Source: a bacterium
GTDB taxonomy: Bacteria > Electryoneota > RPQS01
Reading direction: 5' to 3'
DNA length: 64,000 nt
Assembly: GCA_023382385.1 (NCBI GenBank)
Contig: JAHDVH010000003.1
Location: 1 to 64,000, forward strand
The notes under the pieces are model-generated. The model was not told the DNA's origin. It worked only from the letters and a program-made list of their open reading frames with translations, and made no database searches. Both the position numbers and the translations under genes were made by a program. Of the stretch, positions 27,020-35,511 are shown piece after piece (positions within the stretch are counted from its first letter, which is position 1; each line of letters opens with the position of its first letter).

Positions 27020-27048
27020 AATTAAGCAATTCTGTGACAGAAACGCAA
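27020..27048 (-). promoter_or_regulatory. weak candidate promoter for the rsmB-miaA run
   Basis: Minus strand TTGCGT (27048-27043), a 17-base spacer and TTAATT (27025-27020), 17 bases before the rsmB start codon. The -10 matches poorly; included because the 61-base divergent gap must hold this promoter or none. Confidence 0.3.
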
Positions 27049-27067
27049 GGCTGATGAAATCAGCGTG

Positions 27068-27096
27068 TTGACATCTCGATGGATTTTACGTTATTT
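27068..27096 (+). promoter_or_regulatory. promoter of the lpxL-waaF unit
   Basis: Perfect -35 TTGACA, a 17-base spacer and TTATTT. The GTG at 27065 would lie upstream of this promoter, so the ATG at 27107 is more likely the start. That would leave a leader of only a few bases. Confidence 0.45.
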
Positions 27097-27106
27097 AGAC
27101 TCCACT

Positions 27107-28000
27107 ATGCCACCGATTGGTTCCAAGCCTCCCAAACTCTCCCACCGAGTCCAGTATTTTGCCCTGCGTGGACTCGTCACCGTACTTGGGATTTTGCCAA
27201 GGCAGCTCAGGGGCGGATTCGGGGTGCTCCTGGGGAAAGTGGCGTACTACCTCGGTATTCGCAGAGCAGTCGTGGCGCAGAATTTACTGACTGCGTTCCT
27301 GACTTTGCCTCCAAAGGGCGTGCGAGCTGTGTCGCGCCATTGCTTTGAACATTTCGGCTGTGTGGCCACGAGCCTCGCGGCTCTGCCCAGCCTGACTCGA
27401 GATGATCTCGGAAAGTGGCTCTTCTTTGACGGGCTGGAAGAGCTGGATCGCGCCGTCGCAGGAGGCAAGGGCGGATTAGTTGTTTCGGGTCATCTTGGGA
27501 ATTGGGAAATTGTGGGAGCCATGTGCGGGCGTTTGGGGTATCCGGTTTCATTCGTCGTGACCACGCAAAGGAACAAACTGGTTGAGGCATGGTTGAACAA
27601 TGTTCGATCTAAATGCGGAGTGGAGATTATTCCGCGCAGAGATGCCCTTAAAGGCGTTCTGTCGGCCTTAAAACGGAATCGGCTGGTCGCTATCCTGATT
27701 GATCAGGATGCGCACGAGGATGGCGTGTTTGTGCCGTTCTTTGGCAAACTTAGTTCAACACCACGGGGACCCGCGATCTTTCACCAGCGCACCGGTGCTC
27801 CGCTGATCTTCATGTCCTCCCGGAGAATCTCACGAGAGCGTTACTGCTGCAGACTGAAAACAGTGAATGTTCCTGATGATTCCGACCAGACTCAAGTTAT
27901 GGCCCTGCTTACGCAAGAGCTGGAGACGGCTATTCGAGAAACACCTGAACAGTGGTTTTGGATGCACAAACGATGGAAAACGCACCCTCCCGCGTCCTGA
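27107..28000 (+). CDS. LpxL/HtrB-family lipid A acyltransferase
   Basis: An approximately 297-residue inner-membrane acyltransferase that adds a secondary acyl chain to lipid A. The catalytic HxxxxE motif is 'SGHLGNWEIVGAM'. Further family blocks are 'ILIDQDAHEDGVFVPFFGK' and the terminal 'EQWFWMHKRWKT'. It implies a Gram-negative envelope with lipopolysaccharide. ATG 27107 is preferred over GTG 27065 because the likely promoter occupies 27068-27096. The 3' end overlaps the glycosyltransferase gene by 28 bases. Confidence 0.9.
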   Translation: MPPIGSKPPKLSHRVQYFALRGLVTVLGILPRQLRGGFGVLLGKVAYYLGIRRAVVAQNLLTAFLTLPPKGVRAVSRHCFEHFGCVATSLAALPSLTRDDLGKWLFFDGLEELDRAVAGGKGGLVVSGHLGNWEIVGAMCGRLGYPVSFVVTTQRNKLVEAWLNNVRSKCGVEIIPRRDALKGVLSALKRNRLVAILIDQDAHEDGVFVPFFGKLSSTPRGPAIFHQRTGAPLIFMSSRRISRERYCCRLKTVNVPDDSDQTQVMALLTQELETAIRETPEQWFWMHKRWKTHPPAS

Positions 28001-28995
28001 TCATTGACACGGCGTGGCTGGGCGACGTGTTGTTCACGACCTCTTTAATCGGGGCCGTGCGCGCCAGTTGGCCAAAGTCTGTGATTCACTTCGTGACCGC
28101 TCCGCGTGCGCAGGAAATCGTGATGCACCACCCTGATCTGGAGCGCGTCTGGATTTACGACAAGCACGGGACGGAACGTGGCGCCGCAGGAATCAACAAA
28201 CTTGCAGGCCAACTGAACGAACAGACTTTCGACGTATGTTTGTGTGCGCATCCTTCGACTCGCTCGCGCATCCTCTGCTCTAAGCTTGAGATTCCCGTGC
28301 GCGTTGGGTACGAAGGCTTTGGAGCAGCGCGCGCATTCTCGCATGTCGTGAAGAATGATTTGGCTGTCAAGCCCGACCATGTGGAACGACGCCTTGACTT
28401 GTTGCGTGCCCTGACAGACGTTCGCGAGGTGCCTCCGCTGCGCGTCGGCATGACGGAAGAAGAATTGCAGTCTGCTTCGCGAGCGTTAGCCGAATGGCAC
28501 ATCGCAGAGCACGAGCGGCTGGCCTTGGTTCCCGGGTCGGCACGCCACACTAAGCAGTGGCCCGTCGAGAACTTCAAGACTCTTGCGGAGCGCTGGATTG
28601 ACTCCCGTTCGGGACGTTCCGTATTGGTCTTTCTGGGTCCGCGTGAGGCGGGTATGCGCGCAGAATTTGAGTCCGTGCGCTCAGGGAGCGTGAGGGTTGT
28701 GCAGACTTCACTGCGAGAGTGTGCCGCCCTACTCTCTGCGTGCCACGCCACAGTCGGGAACGATACAGGCGTCTCTTTTCTCGCTCTGGCCGCGCGCTGC
28801 CCCAAGACCATTGTGCTCTACGGCTCCACTCAAGTCAATTATACGTTTCATCCGCCGCACATGGCGCTATCGGCCGGTGTCCCGTGCTGCCTGCCGCGCA
28901 CCGGACACGGCGAGGCCATCTGCCGTTGGACTCACGGCGCGCCGTGGTGTATGAGCCGGATAGACGTGGAGCGGGTGCTTTCGCATTTGGTCTGA
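27973..28995 (+). CDS. glycosyltransferase family 9 (heptosyltransferase-like)
   Basis: An approximately 340-residue GT9 enzyme of the WaaC/WaaF type, which adds heptose to the lipopolysaccharide core. Typical blocks: N-terminal 'VLIIDTAWLGDVLFTTSL', the donor-site 'ALVPGSARHTKQWPVENF', and 'VGNDTGVSFLALAA' followed by 'YGSTQ'. ATG 27973 is preferred over the GTG at 27952 because homology begins there. Translationally coupled to the acyltransferase gene by overlap. Confidence 0.9.
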   Translation: MENAPSRVLIIDTAWLGDVLFTTSLIGAVRASWPKSVIHFVTAPRAQEIVMHHPDLERVWIYDKHGTERGAAGINKLAGQLNEQTFDVCLCAHPSTRSRILCSKLEIPVRVGYEGFGAARAFSHVVKNDLAVKPDHVERRLDLLRALTDVREVPPLRVGMTEEELQSASRALAEWHIAEHERLALVPGSARHTKQWPVENFKTLAERWIDSRSGRSVLVFLGPREAGMRAEFESVRSGSVRVVQTSLRECAALLSACHATVGNDTGVSFLALAARCPKTIVLYGSTQVNYTFHPPHMALSAGVPCCLPRTGHGEAICRWTHGAPWCMSRIDVERVLSHLV

Positions 28996-29005
28996 GTTGC
29001 AGTCA

Positions 29006-29047
29006 ACCAAAAAAACAAGAGTGCCGAAGCATTCACTTCGGCGCTCT
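29006..29047 (-). terminator. rho-independent terminator after the AAA gene
   Basis: Minus strand AGAGCGCCGAAG, loop TGAATG, CTTCGGCACTCT (one G-T pair), then TTGTTTTTTTGG. It begins 23 bases after the stop of the sigma54-type AAA gene. Read from the plus strand it also lies 23 bases after the glycosyltransferase stop, but no U-tract follows there. Confidence 0.8.
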
Positions 29048-29069
29048 GCTTTGTGAGTATGGCAATCCG

Positions 29070-29927
29070 CTACTGCACAGCTGTAGCAGATGCCGCCTGC
29101 GGTGCAGGAAGCAGTTTCTGCAGCAGATCCTTGACCAGCCCCTTGAGCGTCTGCGGCGATTCGATTTCGTCAAAGTGCGCCAGTAGCACGGCCGGGTCAA
29201 AGCGTCCTTCAGACAGCGCCATCACGCTTTCGACGTGATTCCGCAATTGCCGCGCATTCTCCGGCCACTCGACCCGCGTCAGCAGCTCCATGTAGTGATA
29301 GGGCACAGAAGGACGGCTGACACGCTCCCGCTCGGCGAAGTTCTGCAGAATGTCCTGCACGAGATATGGAATATCTGCGTTGCGCTCGGCCAGACTTGGC
29401 ATGCTCAGCACGTCGGAGGATATGGACTGATATAGCTCCTCTGAGAACATGCCGATTGACAGCTTCGCAGCCATCTCCCGGCTGTTCGCCGTGCACATGA
29501 TCCGCATATTCAATTTGAGTGTTTCACCCTTAGCGGTTCTGATTGCTCCGCTTGCGAAGGCATTCGCGAGCCGCTCTTGCGCGACAAGACTCAAGTCTTC
29601 GATGTTCCCGAATAGCAGTGTGCCGCCTTGTGCACGTTCGAAGACTCCGATTTCGCCCCGCAGAGATCCGACCAGCAACTGCTCCATGGATTCCGGCGTT
29701 AACCGCTCCACAGGCATGTGAACGAACGGAAGATTGGCTCTCTCCGAGCTGTTGTGAATCGCACGCGCCAGAAGCCGCTTACCTGTGCCTGCCTCGCCCA
29801 CGATCAGCACTGGAGTCGGTTTCTGCACGACGCGCTCGGCCTGTTCTGTCAGCCGGCGCATGGCCGCACTTCTGGCGACCAACGTGCCAATTGTGTAGCG
29901 GCTTTCCATCCAGTTTTTGATCTTCAT
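29070..29927 (-). CDS. degenerate sigma54-activator-like AAA+ protein
   Basis: A 285-residue protein with the fold signature of NtrC-type AAA+ domains: Walker A 'GEAGTGKR' (44-51), 'GVFERAQGGTL' (94-104), the 'FSEELYQSIS' region and a lid helix 'EWPENARQLRNHVES'. Three deviations are visible. The sigma54-contact GAFTGA loop is absent ('GSLRGEIGVFE'). The Walker B 'LFLDEI' reads 'LLFGNIE' (105-110), losing both acidic residues. No helix-turn-helix follows the AAA domain. It probably binds ATP without hydrolysing it and cannot act as a classical sigma54 activator. Start supported by GAGGA seven bases upstream. It follows the membrane-protein gene by 33 bases. Confidence 0.75.
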   Translation of the reverse strand: MKIKNWMESRYTIGTLVARSAAMRRLTEQAERVVQKPTPVLIVGEAGTGKRLLARAIHNSSERANLPFVHMPVERLTPESMEQLLVGSLRGEIGVFERAQGGTLLFGNIEDLSLVAQERLANAFASGAIRTAKGETLKLNMRIMCTANSREMAAKLSIGMFSEELYQSISSDVLSMPSLAERNADIPYLVQDILQNFAERERVSRPSVPYHYMELLTRVEWPENARQLRNHVESVMALSEGRFDPAVLLAHFDEIESPQTLKGLVKDLLQKLLPAPQAASATAVQ

Positions 29928-29960
29928 GTCATCATCCTCGATTCTGTCGAAGTCATCATG

Positions 29961-30932
29961 TTATTGCCCCATCCGCCGCGTGACCGGACTCGGCGTCCGG
30001 CGCACTCTCATTTGGGATGAGCCTGTCCCAAGGAATACCTTCTCCCCAACCTTTTCCGTATCAAAAAAAGTCCGTAAAATAAGGCGGTCAAACCTGCCAA
30101 TCCTCCGATCAATAGCAGGGTCATCAGATAGGCATTGGGACTCATAATAATCAGCTATGGTTTGTGACTTGAACTTGATTCTCAGGGCCAGACTGACGGC
30201 CATTCCCAAATTTGCGAAGAGGATCACCCATTGCGAAATCAACAAGAATACCGGCTCTTGAGTGGGCAGCAGTAACTCTGCCGTGTCTATGCTCAGCGCT
30301 AATCCCCAGCAAAACAAGAGCGAATCGGCAAATGCACCAATGGGACGGTCCGTTCGATACTTATGCACATAGAATGCCAGCAACATCAGCAGACTGTAGA
30401 TATTCAGAACCGTCGATGAAGTATTTATTCTTGAATAGTTTGCCGATAGATTCCCGGCGGTGTCCTGAACCAGCACTCGTAGTGGGTCCCAAATATAGGG
30501 GGAATACAACCATGCGGCTATCGTGAAAAGCGCCAGCCCTGCTATCGCAGAATGCACGATCCGGCGGCGCGGCCGCGAGAGATAAGCCACTGTGATACTG
30601 GTAATGGACCACGCTATCACCACATGCACCCCGATCAGGCTGATCGAAACGTAGGCCACGATGTCGGCATATTCCAACCCAAGCCAATACACCAGAACAT
30701 AGGCGGGCAAGGTCAGTGCGTTGAGGGCAAAATAGAGCCAGATGTAAAAGAAAACTCCTCGGTAGTGTTCCTCTTGCCGATAGGCGAGGAACCCGAGGAG
30801 TGAGGATAGCGCCAACAGCGCGAAGTTGCCGAGAATGCTGGAATTCCACATCCACTCCGGCGTCGCTGGGCTGAAAAGTGTCGCTGCCACCAAAGACAGC
30901 GTGAAGACGCTATAGAAAAAAAAAGCGGCCAT
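29961..30932 (-). CDS. unknown polytopic membrane protein (about eight membrane segments)
   Basis: Approximately 323 residues. Not recognised beyond a multi-pass inner-membrane protein. Hydrophobic segments near residues 2-20, 30-48, 58-88, 97-120, 130-150, 180-200, 208-230 and 240-262 are followed by a basic cytoplasmic tail of about 60 residues ('RRIGRFDRLILRTFF', 'RVRRTPSPVTRR'). The layout resembles the 7TM-type sensor half of some histidine kinases, but no kinase domain follows. The start is doubtful: the ATG at 30932 sits inside the terminator hairpin of the preceding gene, and codons 4-6 are its U-tract. Starts at the TTG/GTG pair near 30900 are alternatives. Confidence 0.6.
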   Translation of the reverse strand: MAAFFFYSVFTLSLVAATLFSPATPEWMWNSSILGNFALLALSSLLGFLAYRQEEHYRGVFFYIWLYFALNALTLPAYVLVYWLGLEYADIVAYVSISLIGVHVVIAWSITSITVAYLSRPRRRIVHSAIAGLALFTIAAWLYSPYIWDPLRVLVQDTAGNLSANYSRINTSSTVLNIYSLLMLLAFYVHKYRTDRPIGAFADSLLFCWGLALSIDTAELLLPTQEPVFLLISQWVILFANLGMAVSLALRIKFKSQTIADYYESQCLSDDPAIDRRIGRFDRLILRTFFDTEKVGEKVFLGTGSSQMRVRRTPSPVTRRMGQ

Positions 30933-30969
30933 TGGACTTCGGATGTGCAATCCGTAAGCCAATGGCCGC
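30916..30969 (-). terminator. strong terminator overlapping the start of the membrane-protein gene
   Basis: Minus strand GCGGCCATTGG (30969-30959) pairs perfectly with CCAATGGCCGC (30935-30925). An inner CGGAT/ATCCG stem extends the hairpin, and nine Ts (30924-30916) follow. It begins 20 bases after the stop of the repeat-peptide gene, an ideal intrinsic terminator. The ATG of the next open frame (30932) is in its 3' arm. Confidence 0.88.
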
Positions 30970-30989
30970 AAAAGCGCGACGGAGTATGT

Positions 30990-31223
30990 CTACTTCTTCG
31001 GCTGCGGCGGCAAAACCGGACTCAGGGCGTCAAGACCCTTTTTCGGCTGCGGCGGTAACACTGGGCTCAAAGCTTCGATGCCCTTCTTTGGCTGCGGAGG
31101 CAGAACCGGGCTCAGGGCTTCAATACCCTTCTTTGGTTGGGGGGGTAAAACAGGGCTCAAGGCAGCGTGGCTCGCGACAGCGAATACAGCTACGAGGAGA
31201 ACTGCTGTGAGAAGTTTCTTCAT
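30990..31223 (-). CDS. small secreted protein made of four proline-rich 15-residue repeats
   Basis: 77 residues: a textbook signal peptide (1-20, cut expected after 'ASHA') and a mature part that is almost wholly repeats of LSPVLPPQPKKG(I/L)(E/D)A, at 22-36, 37-51, 52-66 and a partial 67-77. No family recognised. The mature peptide is basic, proline-rich, without cysteine and probably unfolded. The start has GAGG eight bases before the ATG, and a strong terminator follows, so it is a free-standing transcript. Repeat DNA differs mainly at third positions, which argues that the protein is under selection. Confidence 0.82.
   Translation of the reverse strand: MKKLLTAVLLVAVFAVASHAALSPVLPPQPKKGIEALSPVLPPQPKKGIEALSPVLPPQPKKGLDALSPVLPPQPKK
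30993..31160 (-). repeat. 45-bp in-frame tandem repeat, 3.7 copies
   Basis: Three full 45-bp units and a 33-bp partial unit inside the small secreted protein. Between the two copies nearest the 3' end, ten of fifteen codons differ; eight changes are synonymous and two conservative (I/L, E/D). Confidence 0.9.
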
Positions 31224-31536
31224 TTCATGTTCCTCATGAATTTATCGTACCCACCTGTATCGTTGGCCCAAAATACAAATCCTATGGCTACCTGTCAACT
31301 ACCTCCAAGATTTCTGAAATTTTTTGTTGAAGTTGTTATACTCAATGAAAGTAAGGTTTTGCAGGACTTATTCACACATGTTGATAATTTTGAGGCACTT
31401 CCAAGAGGCATGATGACCCTCCCAAGCTTCAAATCTGCGGCACACCGGAGCAAAATCCTGTTACTTGTTTGATGCCTGCAAGTTGCTTACATTTAAGGTT
31501 CCGCAACGGGACATTGTCCGTCCAATTTCACGTTAA
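31224..31536. other. intergenic: divergent repeat-peptide and prfA upstream region
   Basis: 313 bases, AT-rich. On the plus strand it has an extended -10 element (TG-T-TATACT, 31334-31342) without a good -35, and the candidate prfA promoter at 31465-31493. Short open frames here have no ribosome-binding site. The repeat-peptide promoter must lie between 31224 and about 31290, but no convincing pair of hexamers was seen. Confidence 0.5.
31465..31493 (+). promoter_or_regulatory. candidate prfA promoter
   Basis: TTGTTT, a 17-base spacer and TACATT, giving a start near 31500 and a leader of about 37 bases. Both hexamers are imperfect. Confidence 0.35.
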
Positions 31537-32613
31537 ATGATTGATAAAATTAAAAATATCCTTCGCCGAGTCGATGAGATTGAAGCAAGACTGGCTGACC
31601 CTTTGATAGCCAGCTCTCAAACTGCGTCCACTCCACTATTGAAAGAGGCAAAAGAACTCGCTCCCATTGTGGAAAAGGGCCGCGAGTATCTTAGACTCGT
31701 TGATGAGATTTCTGGCGCGCGCGAGCTATCCCGCGGCAGCGACGCCGATATGCGCTCATTGGCCGAAGCAGAGCTCGACTCTCTCGAACAGCAGCTTACT
31801 CAGACCGAAGATGAGCTGCGCGCTTTGCTGCTTCCGCGTGACCCCGCCGATGAACGCAATGCCATACTTGAAATTCGCGCAGGAACCGGCGGAGAGGAAG
31901 CTGCACTCTTCGCAGGGGATCTCTTCCGGATGTACACGCGTTACTGCGAAACGCGGGGCTGGAAGTTCGATATTGCGTCCATGAGTGAAGCGGAGGCAGG
32001 CGGCATCAAGGAAGTTGTGGTCGAGATCCGTGGTAATGAAGTCTACGGTTTCTTGAAGTGGGAGAGCGGTGTGCATCGTGTTCAGCGCGTGCCGGTCACC
32101 GAGTCCCAAGGAAGGATTCACACCTCCGCAGCCTCAGTCGCGGTTTTGCCCGAGGCTGTCGAGACTGACTTGGAAATCAAGCCTAGTGAACTGAAGATAG
32201 ATGTCTATCGCTCCTCGGGAGCTGGCGGTCAGCACGTCAACACGACGGACTCCGCAGTACGCATAACACACTTGCCCACCGGCCTCGTTGTCGCCATTCA
32301 GGACGAACGATCGCAAATTAAGAATCGCGCGAAAGCCATGAAAGTACTGATGACTCGATTACTGGCAATCAAGCGGGAAGAGGAATCAGCCAAACTCTCC
32401 GCGGAGCGCAAGAGCATGATTGGCAGCGGCGACCGCTCTGAGAAGATTCGCACCTATAACTATCCGCAAAACCGCGTGACAGACCACCGGATCAACTTGA
32501 CACTCTATAAACTTGATCGAGTGATGGACGGCGACATCGGCGAGTTGATCGAAGGCTTGCGTCTCGCTGATCGCGCAGAGAAACTCAGCCGATCCGCCGA
32601 AAGTCTCGTATGA
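31537..32613 (+). CDS. prfA: peptide chain release factor 1
   Basis: A 358-residue class I release factor. The catalytic GGQ is in 'SSGAGGQHVNTTDSAVR'. The stop-codon-reading tripeptide is the RF1 type (P-V-T in 'QRVPVTESQGR') and not the RF2 SPF, so it recognises UAA and UAG. Length is normal. It opens a housekeeping run and overlaps prmC by four bases (ATGA), the usual coupling with the enzyme that methylates its GGQ. Confidence 0.97.
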   Translation: MIDKIKNILRRVDEIEARLADPLIASSQTASTPLLKEAKELAPIVEKGREYLRLVDEISGARELSRGSDADMRSLAEAELDSLEQQLTQTEDELRALLLPRDPADERNAILEIRAGTGGEEAALFAGDLFRMYTRYCETRGWKFDIASMSEAEAGGIKEVVVEIRGNEVYGFLKWESGVHRVQRVPVTESQGRIHTSAASVAVLPEAVETDLEIKPSELKIDVYRSSGAGGQHVNTTDSAVRITHLPTGLVVAIQDERSQIKNRAKAMKVLMTRLLAIKREEESAKLSAERKSMIGSGDRSEKIRTYNYPQNRVTDHRINLTLYKLDRVMDGDIGELIEGLRLADRAEKLSRSAESLV

Positions 32614-33467
32614 GCGAGAGCCGCAGGCTCATCGACCTCTTGACAGCGACCGGTGAATTCTTCAAGTCGAAGGGTATCGAGTCTCCGCGCCGAAATGCGG
32701 AGGCCCTTTTCGCAAAAGCTCTTAATGTTCCGCGCATCGAATTGTACGTCCAGCACGACAGACCGCTAAGAGATCCTGAGCTTTCTTCGTTGCGCGAGTT
32801 GATTCGCAGGCGTGCCAGACGCGAACCGCTCCAGTATATTCTCGGCCAAGTCGAATTCTGCGGCGCGAATATCTCGCTCTTTCCGGGCCTGTTGATCCCG
32901 CGTCCAGAGACTGAAGAGTTGGTGGCTGAACTGCAAAAGCAGATCCCTCAGGAAGCAACTGTGTTGGACATCGGATGCGGTTCCGGCTGTATTTCGGTCG
33001 CGCTTGCCGCTGGGACCAAGTCTGCAACGGTTACTGCTGTCGATGTGGATGCCGATGCGCTGAGACAAACGATGGCCAATGCACTGAATAACGGGGTAGC
33101 CGGAAACGTCTCGACTATCCATGCGGATCTTTTTGACGAGAGATTTTCGAGCATCTGCAATGGCCCATTTGACGTCGTTGTTTCAAATCCGCCGTATGTT
33201 CGTGAGGATGAGTGGCAGGCCCTGCAGCCGGAAGTGCGCGACTTTGAGCGCAAACCCGCGCTGGTCAGCGGTCCGACGGGCCTTGAATGCTATGTGCGGA
33301 TAGCGGAGTTGCTGCCAACTCTGCTTAAAACCAAAGGAACTCTTGGTTTGGAGTTTGGGTTTGACCAAGCTTCGCGAATCCGCGAGTTGTTCCAGCCTTT
33401 GCTTGGCTCGCTGACGATTCACCGAGATATGCAGGGGAAAGAGCGATTCCTCATCGGCAATCGCTAA
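32610..33467 (+). CDS. prmC: release factor glutamine N5-methyltransferase
   Basis: A 285-residue SAM-dependent methyltransferase that modifies the GGQ glutamine of release factors. SAM motif '[16 protein letters not shown]' and catalytic 'VVSNPPYV' are intact, preceded by an N-terminal helical domain for release-factor binding. It overlaps prfA by ATGA, as in many bacteria. Confidence 0.96.
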   Translation: MSESRRLIDLLTATGEFFKSKGIESPRRNAEALFAKALNVPRIELYVQHDRPLRDPELSSLRELIRRRARREPLQYILGQVEFCGANISLFPGLLIPRPETEELVAELQKQIPQEATVLDIGCGSGCISVALAAGTKSATVTAVDVDADALRQTMANALNNGVAGNVSTIHADLFDERFSSICNGPFDVVVSNPPYVREDEWQALQPEVRDFERKPALVSGPTGLECYVRIAELLPTLLKTKGTLGLEFGFDQASRIRELFQPLLGSLTIHRDMQGKERFLIGNR

Positions 33468-33495
33468 CCTGCTTTCCTGTTTCGCGACGATAACC

Positions 33496-35511
33496 GTGCA
33501 TACCAACGCTCTCATTCACGAAGCCAGTCCATATCTCCTCCAGCATGCGCACAATCCTGTCGACTGGTTGCCGTGGGGCGATAAGGCGTTTGAGAAGGCG
33601 CGCATCGAAAACAAACCGGTGTTCCTCTCAATTGGCTATGCGGCTTGCCATTGGTGTCATGTGATGGCTCACGAGTCTTTCGAGAATGACGAGATCGCCG
33701 CGCTCTTGAACGAACACTTCATCTCAATCAAGGTGGATCGTGAAGAGCGGCCCGACATTGATCATCACTATATGCAGGCTTTACAGCGGATGACCGGCTC
33801 AGGCGGCTGGCCCCTGTCAATCTTTTTGACTCCGGACCGCAAGCCATTTTACGCAGGAACCTATTGGCCGCTGGAAGCACGATATGGCCGCCCCGGATTC
33901 GTGGATGTATTGCGCGGTGTGATGGATGCGTGGAAGACCGAGCATGAATCCGTTGCCGTTTCTGCCGTAGCCCTGCACGACGCAATCCACGCAGTAGTTA
34001 CACCGCCGCCCTCGCAGGGCAAACTCACTCCTGAGCTCTTTGATAAGGCAGTGCGTGAGTCCAAACGGACTTTCGACTCCGATTACGGTGGTTTCTCACG
34101 CGCGCCGAAGTTTCCGCATGCGATGGAGCTTGCGATGCTTTTGCGATACTTCGCTCGAACTGGTGACGGTTCAGCCAAACACATGGTCGAGTTCACGCTC
34201 GACAATATGGCTCGCGGCGGCATTTTCGATCAGATCGGCGGCGGTTTCCATCGCTACTCCACAGACGAGAAATGGCTCGTCCCGCACTTTGAAAAAATGC
34301 TCTATGACAATGCGCTGCTGCTGAACGTCTATGCAGATGCTGCTCACTTGCTGTCTCGCCGGGATTTCGAGCTGGTCGCAAGTCGAACTTATGCGTGGGT
34401 CAGCGACGTGATGTGGCTTTCTGAAGGTGGTTTTGCCTCGTCCCTCGACGCAGATTCTGATGGCAAAGAAGGAACCTATTATCTTTGGACGCCCGACGAA
34501 GTTGCGGATGTCCTCGGGGACGCTGCCGACATTTACTGCCAACAGTTCGACATCACAAGCAGCGGCAATTTTGAAGGCAAGTCTATTCCGAATCAATTGG
34601 CCGCCAAGGTGCGTCTGGACAATTTGGTACAGACGGAGGACGAGTGGACGATGAGAGCGCACGAGCTCTTGCGCCAGAGGAGAAGTTTGCGGACTCCGCC
34701 CGCACGCGACGACAAAGCCCTTTGCGACTGGAACGGATTGATGATTTCGTCGGCGGTGCGGCAAGCGAAATCTCTTGAGACGGTCAGCGCAACGGCGCAT
34801 CGATTTCTGACACCGTTTGAGCGCGACGGTGAATTAGTCCATTCGTTCTTGGGTGAGCGCGAGTTACGCGTGCAACTCCTGTTGGACTACGCCGCGCTCG
34901 GCAACGGTTTGCTCGATCTGTTCTGTGCTACCGGTGAACTGCGCTGGTTCGATGGTGCTTACCGGCTTGCCGACGAAATTGAACGCCGCTTTGCAAAAGG
35001 CGACGGGCTCTACTACATGAGCGAGGAAAGTGTCGCCGGCGTCAGACCGCTGGACATCTATGACAGCGCTCTCCCTTCTGGGAATTCACTCTCCGGAAAT
35101 CTTTTCATCAAGCTCTTCTATCTTACCGGTGAAGAGCGCTTCAGAGAGCGGGCGGAGAGACAAATCAACGCGCAACTATCCTATCTCGAGCAAATGCCAA
35201 CCGTCTTCTCGCAGGCGCTCTTGACTGCCGAGTGGCTGATGTTCCCGCCGGAACAAGTGGTTGTTGTCTATCCTCGAGGTAAGCACACCGACTTCTTGAG
35301 CCTTCCGACTCACAATCGTCAGGTGATCCACGTATTTGACGACTTTGGCGCAAGGCTTGCTGAGGGGCATCCATTGGCCGGACTTCTGGCAGGCAAGACT
35401 CTCGCTAACGGCGTACCGACGATTTATCTTTGTCACAACTTCGTGTGCGAATCTCCTACGAACGACGTGTCGGCTGTCCTGAAGAAGATGAGCAGGCCGT
35501 GGCAGAACTAA
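33496..35511 (+). CDS. DUF255/YyaL-type protein with thioredoxin-like domain
   Basis: 671 residues. The N-terminal thioredoxin-like domain (about 1-165) begins '[19 protein letters not shown]' and contains '[14 protein letters not shown]' with Cys51 and Cys54. The rest is an (alpha/alpha)6-barrel-like region related to glycoside hydrolases and N-acylglucosamine 2-epimerase. The family (YyaL; SPATA20 in animals) is widespread but its function is unknown. It starts at GTG without a clear ribosome-binding site, 28 bases after prmC, and overlaps tgt by 13 bases. Confidence 0.9.
   Translation: MHTNALIHEASPYLLQHAHNPVDWLPWGDKAFEKARIENKPVFLSIGYAACHWCHVMAHESFENDEIAALLNEHFISIKVDREERPDIDHHYMQALQRMTGSGGWPLSIFLTPDRKPFYAGTYWPLEARYGRPGFVDVLRGVMDAWKTEHESVAVSAVALHDAIHAVVTPPPSQGKLTPELFDKAVRESKRTFDSDYGGFSRAPKFPHAMELAMLLRYFARTGDGSAKHMVEFTLDNMARGGIFDQIGGGFHRYSTDEKWLVPHFEKMLYDNALLLNVYADAAHLLSRRDFELVASRTYAWVSDVMWLSEGGFASSLDADSDGKEGTYYLWTPDEVADVLGDAADIYCQQFDITSSGNFEGKSIPNQLAAKVRLDNLVQTEDEWTMRAHELLRQRRSLRTPPARDDKALCDWNGLMISSAVRQAKSLETVSATAHRFLTPFERDGELVHSFLGERELRVQLLLDYAALGNGLLDLFCATGELRWFDGAYRLADEIERRFAKGDGLYYMSEESVAGVRPLDIYDSALPSGNSLSGNLFIKLFYLTGEERFRERAERQINAQLSYLEQMPTVFSQALLTAEWLMFPPEQVVVVYPRGKHTDFLSLPTHNRQVIHVFDDFGARLAEGHPLAGLLAGKTLANGVPTIYLCHNFVCESPTNDVSAVLKKMSRPWQN

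Noticed and set aside
29070-29927. Sigma54-dependent transcription activator
   Set aside because: GAFTGA, the Walker B acids and the DNA-binding domain are missing, so the standard annotation would mislead.
30993-31160. CRISPR-like array
   Set aside because: The 45-bp units are contiguous without spacers, in frame and coding; they form a protein repeat.
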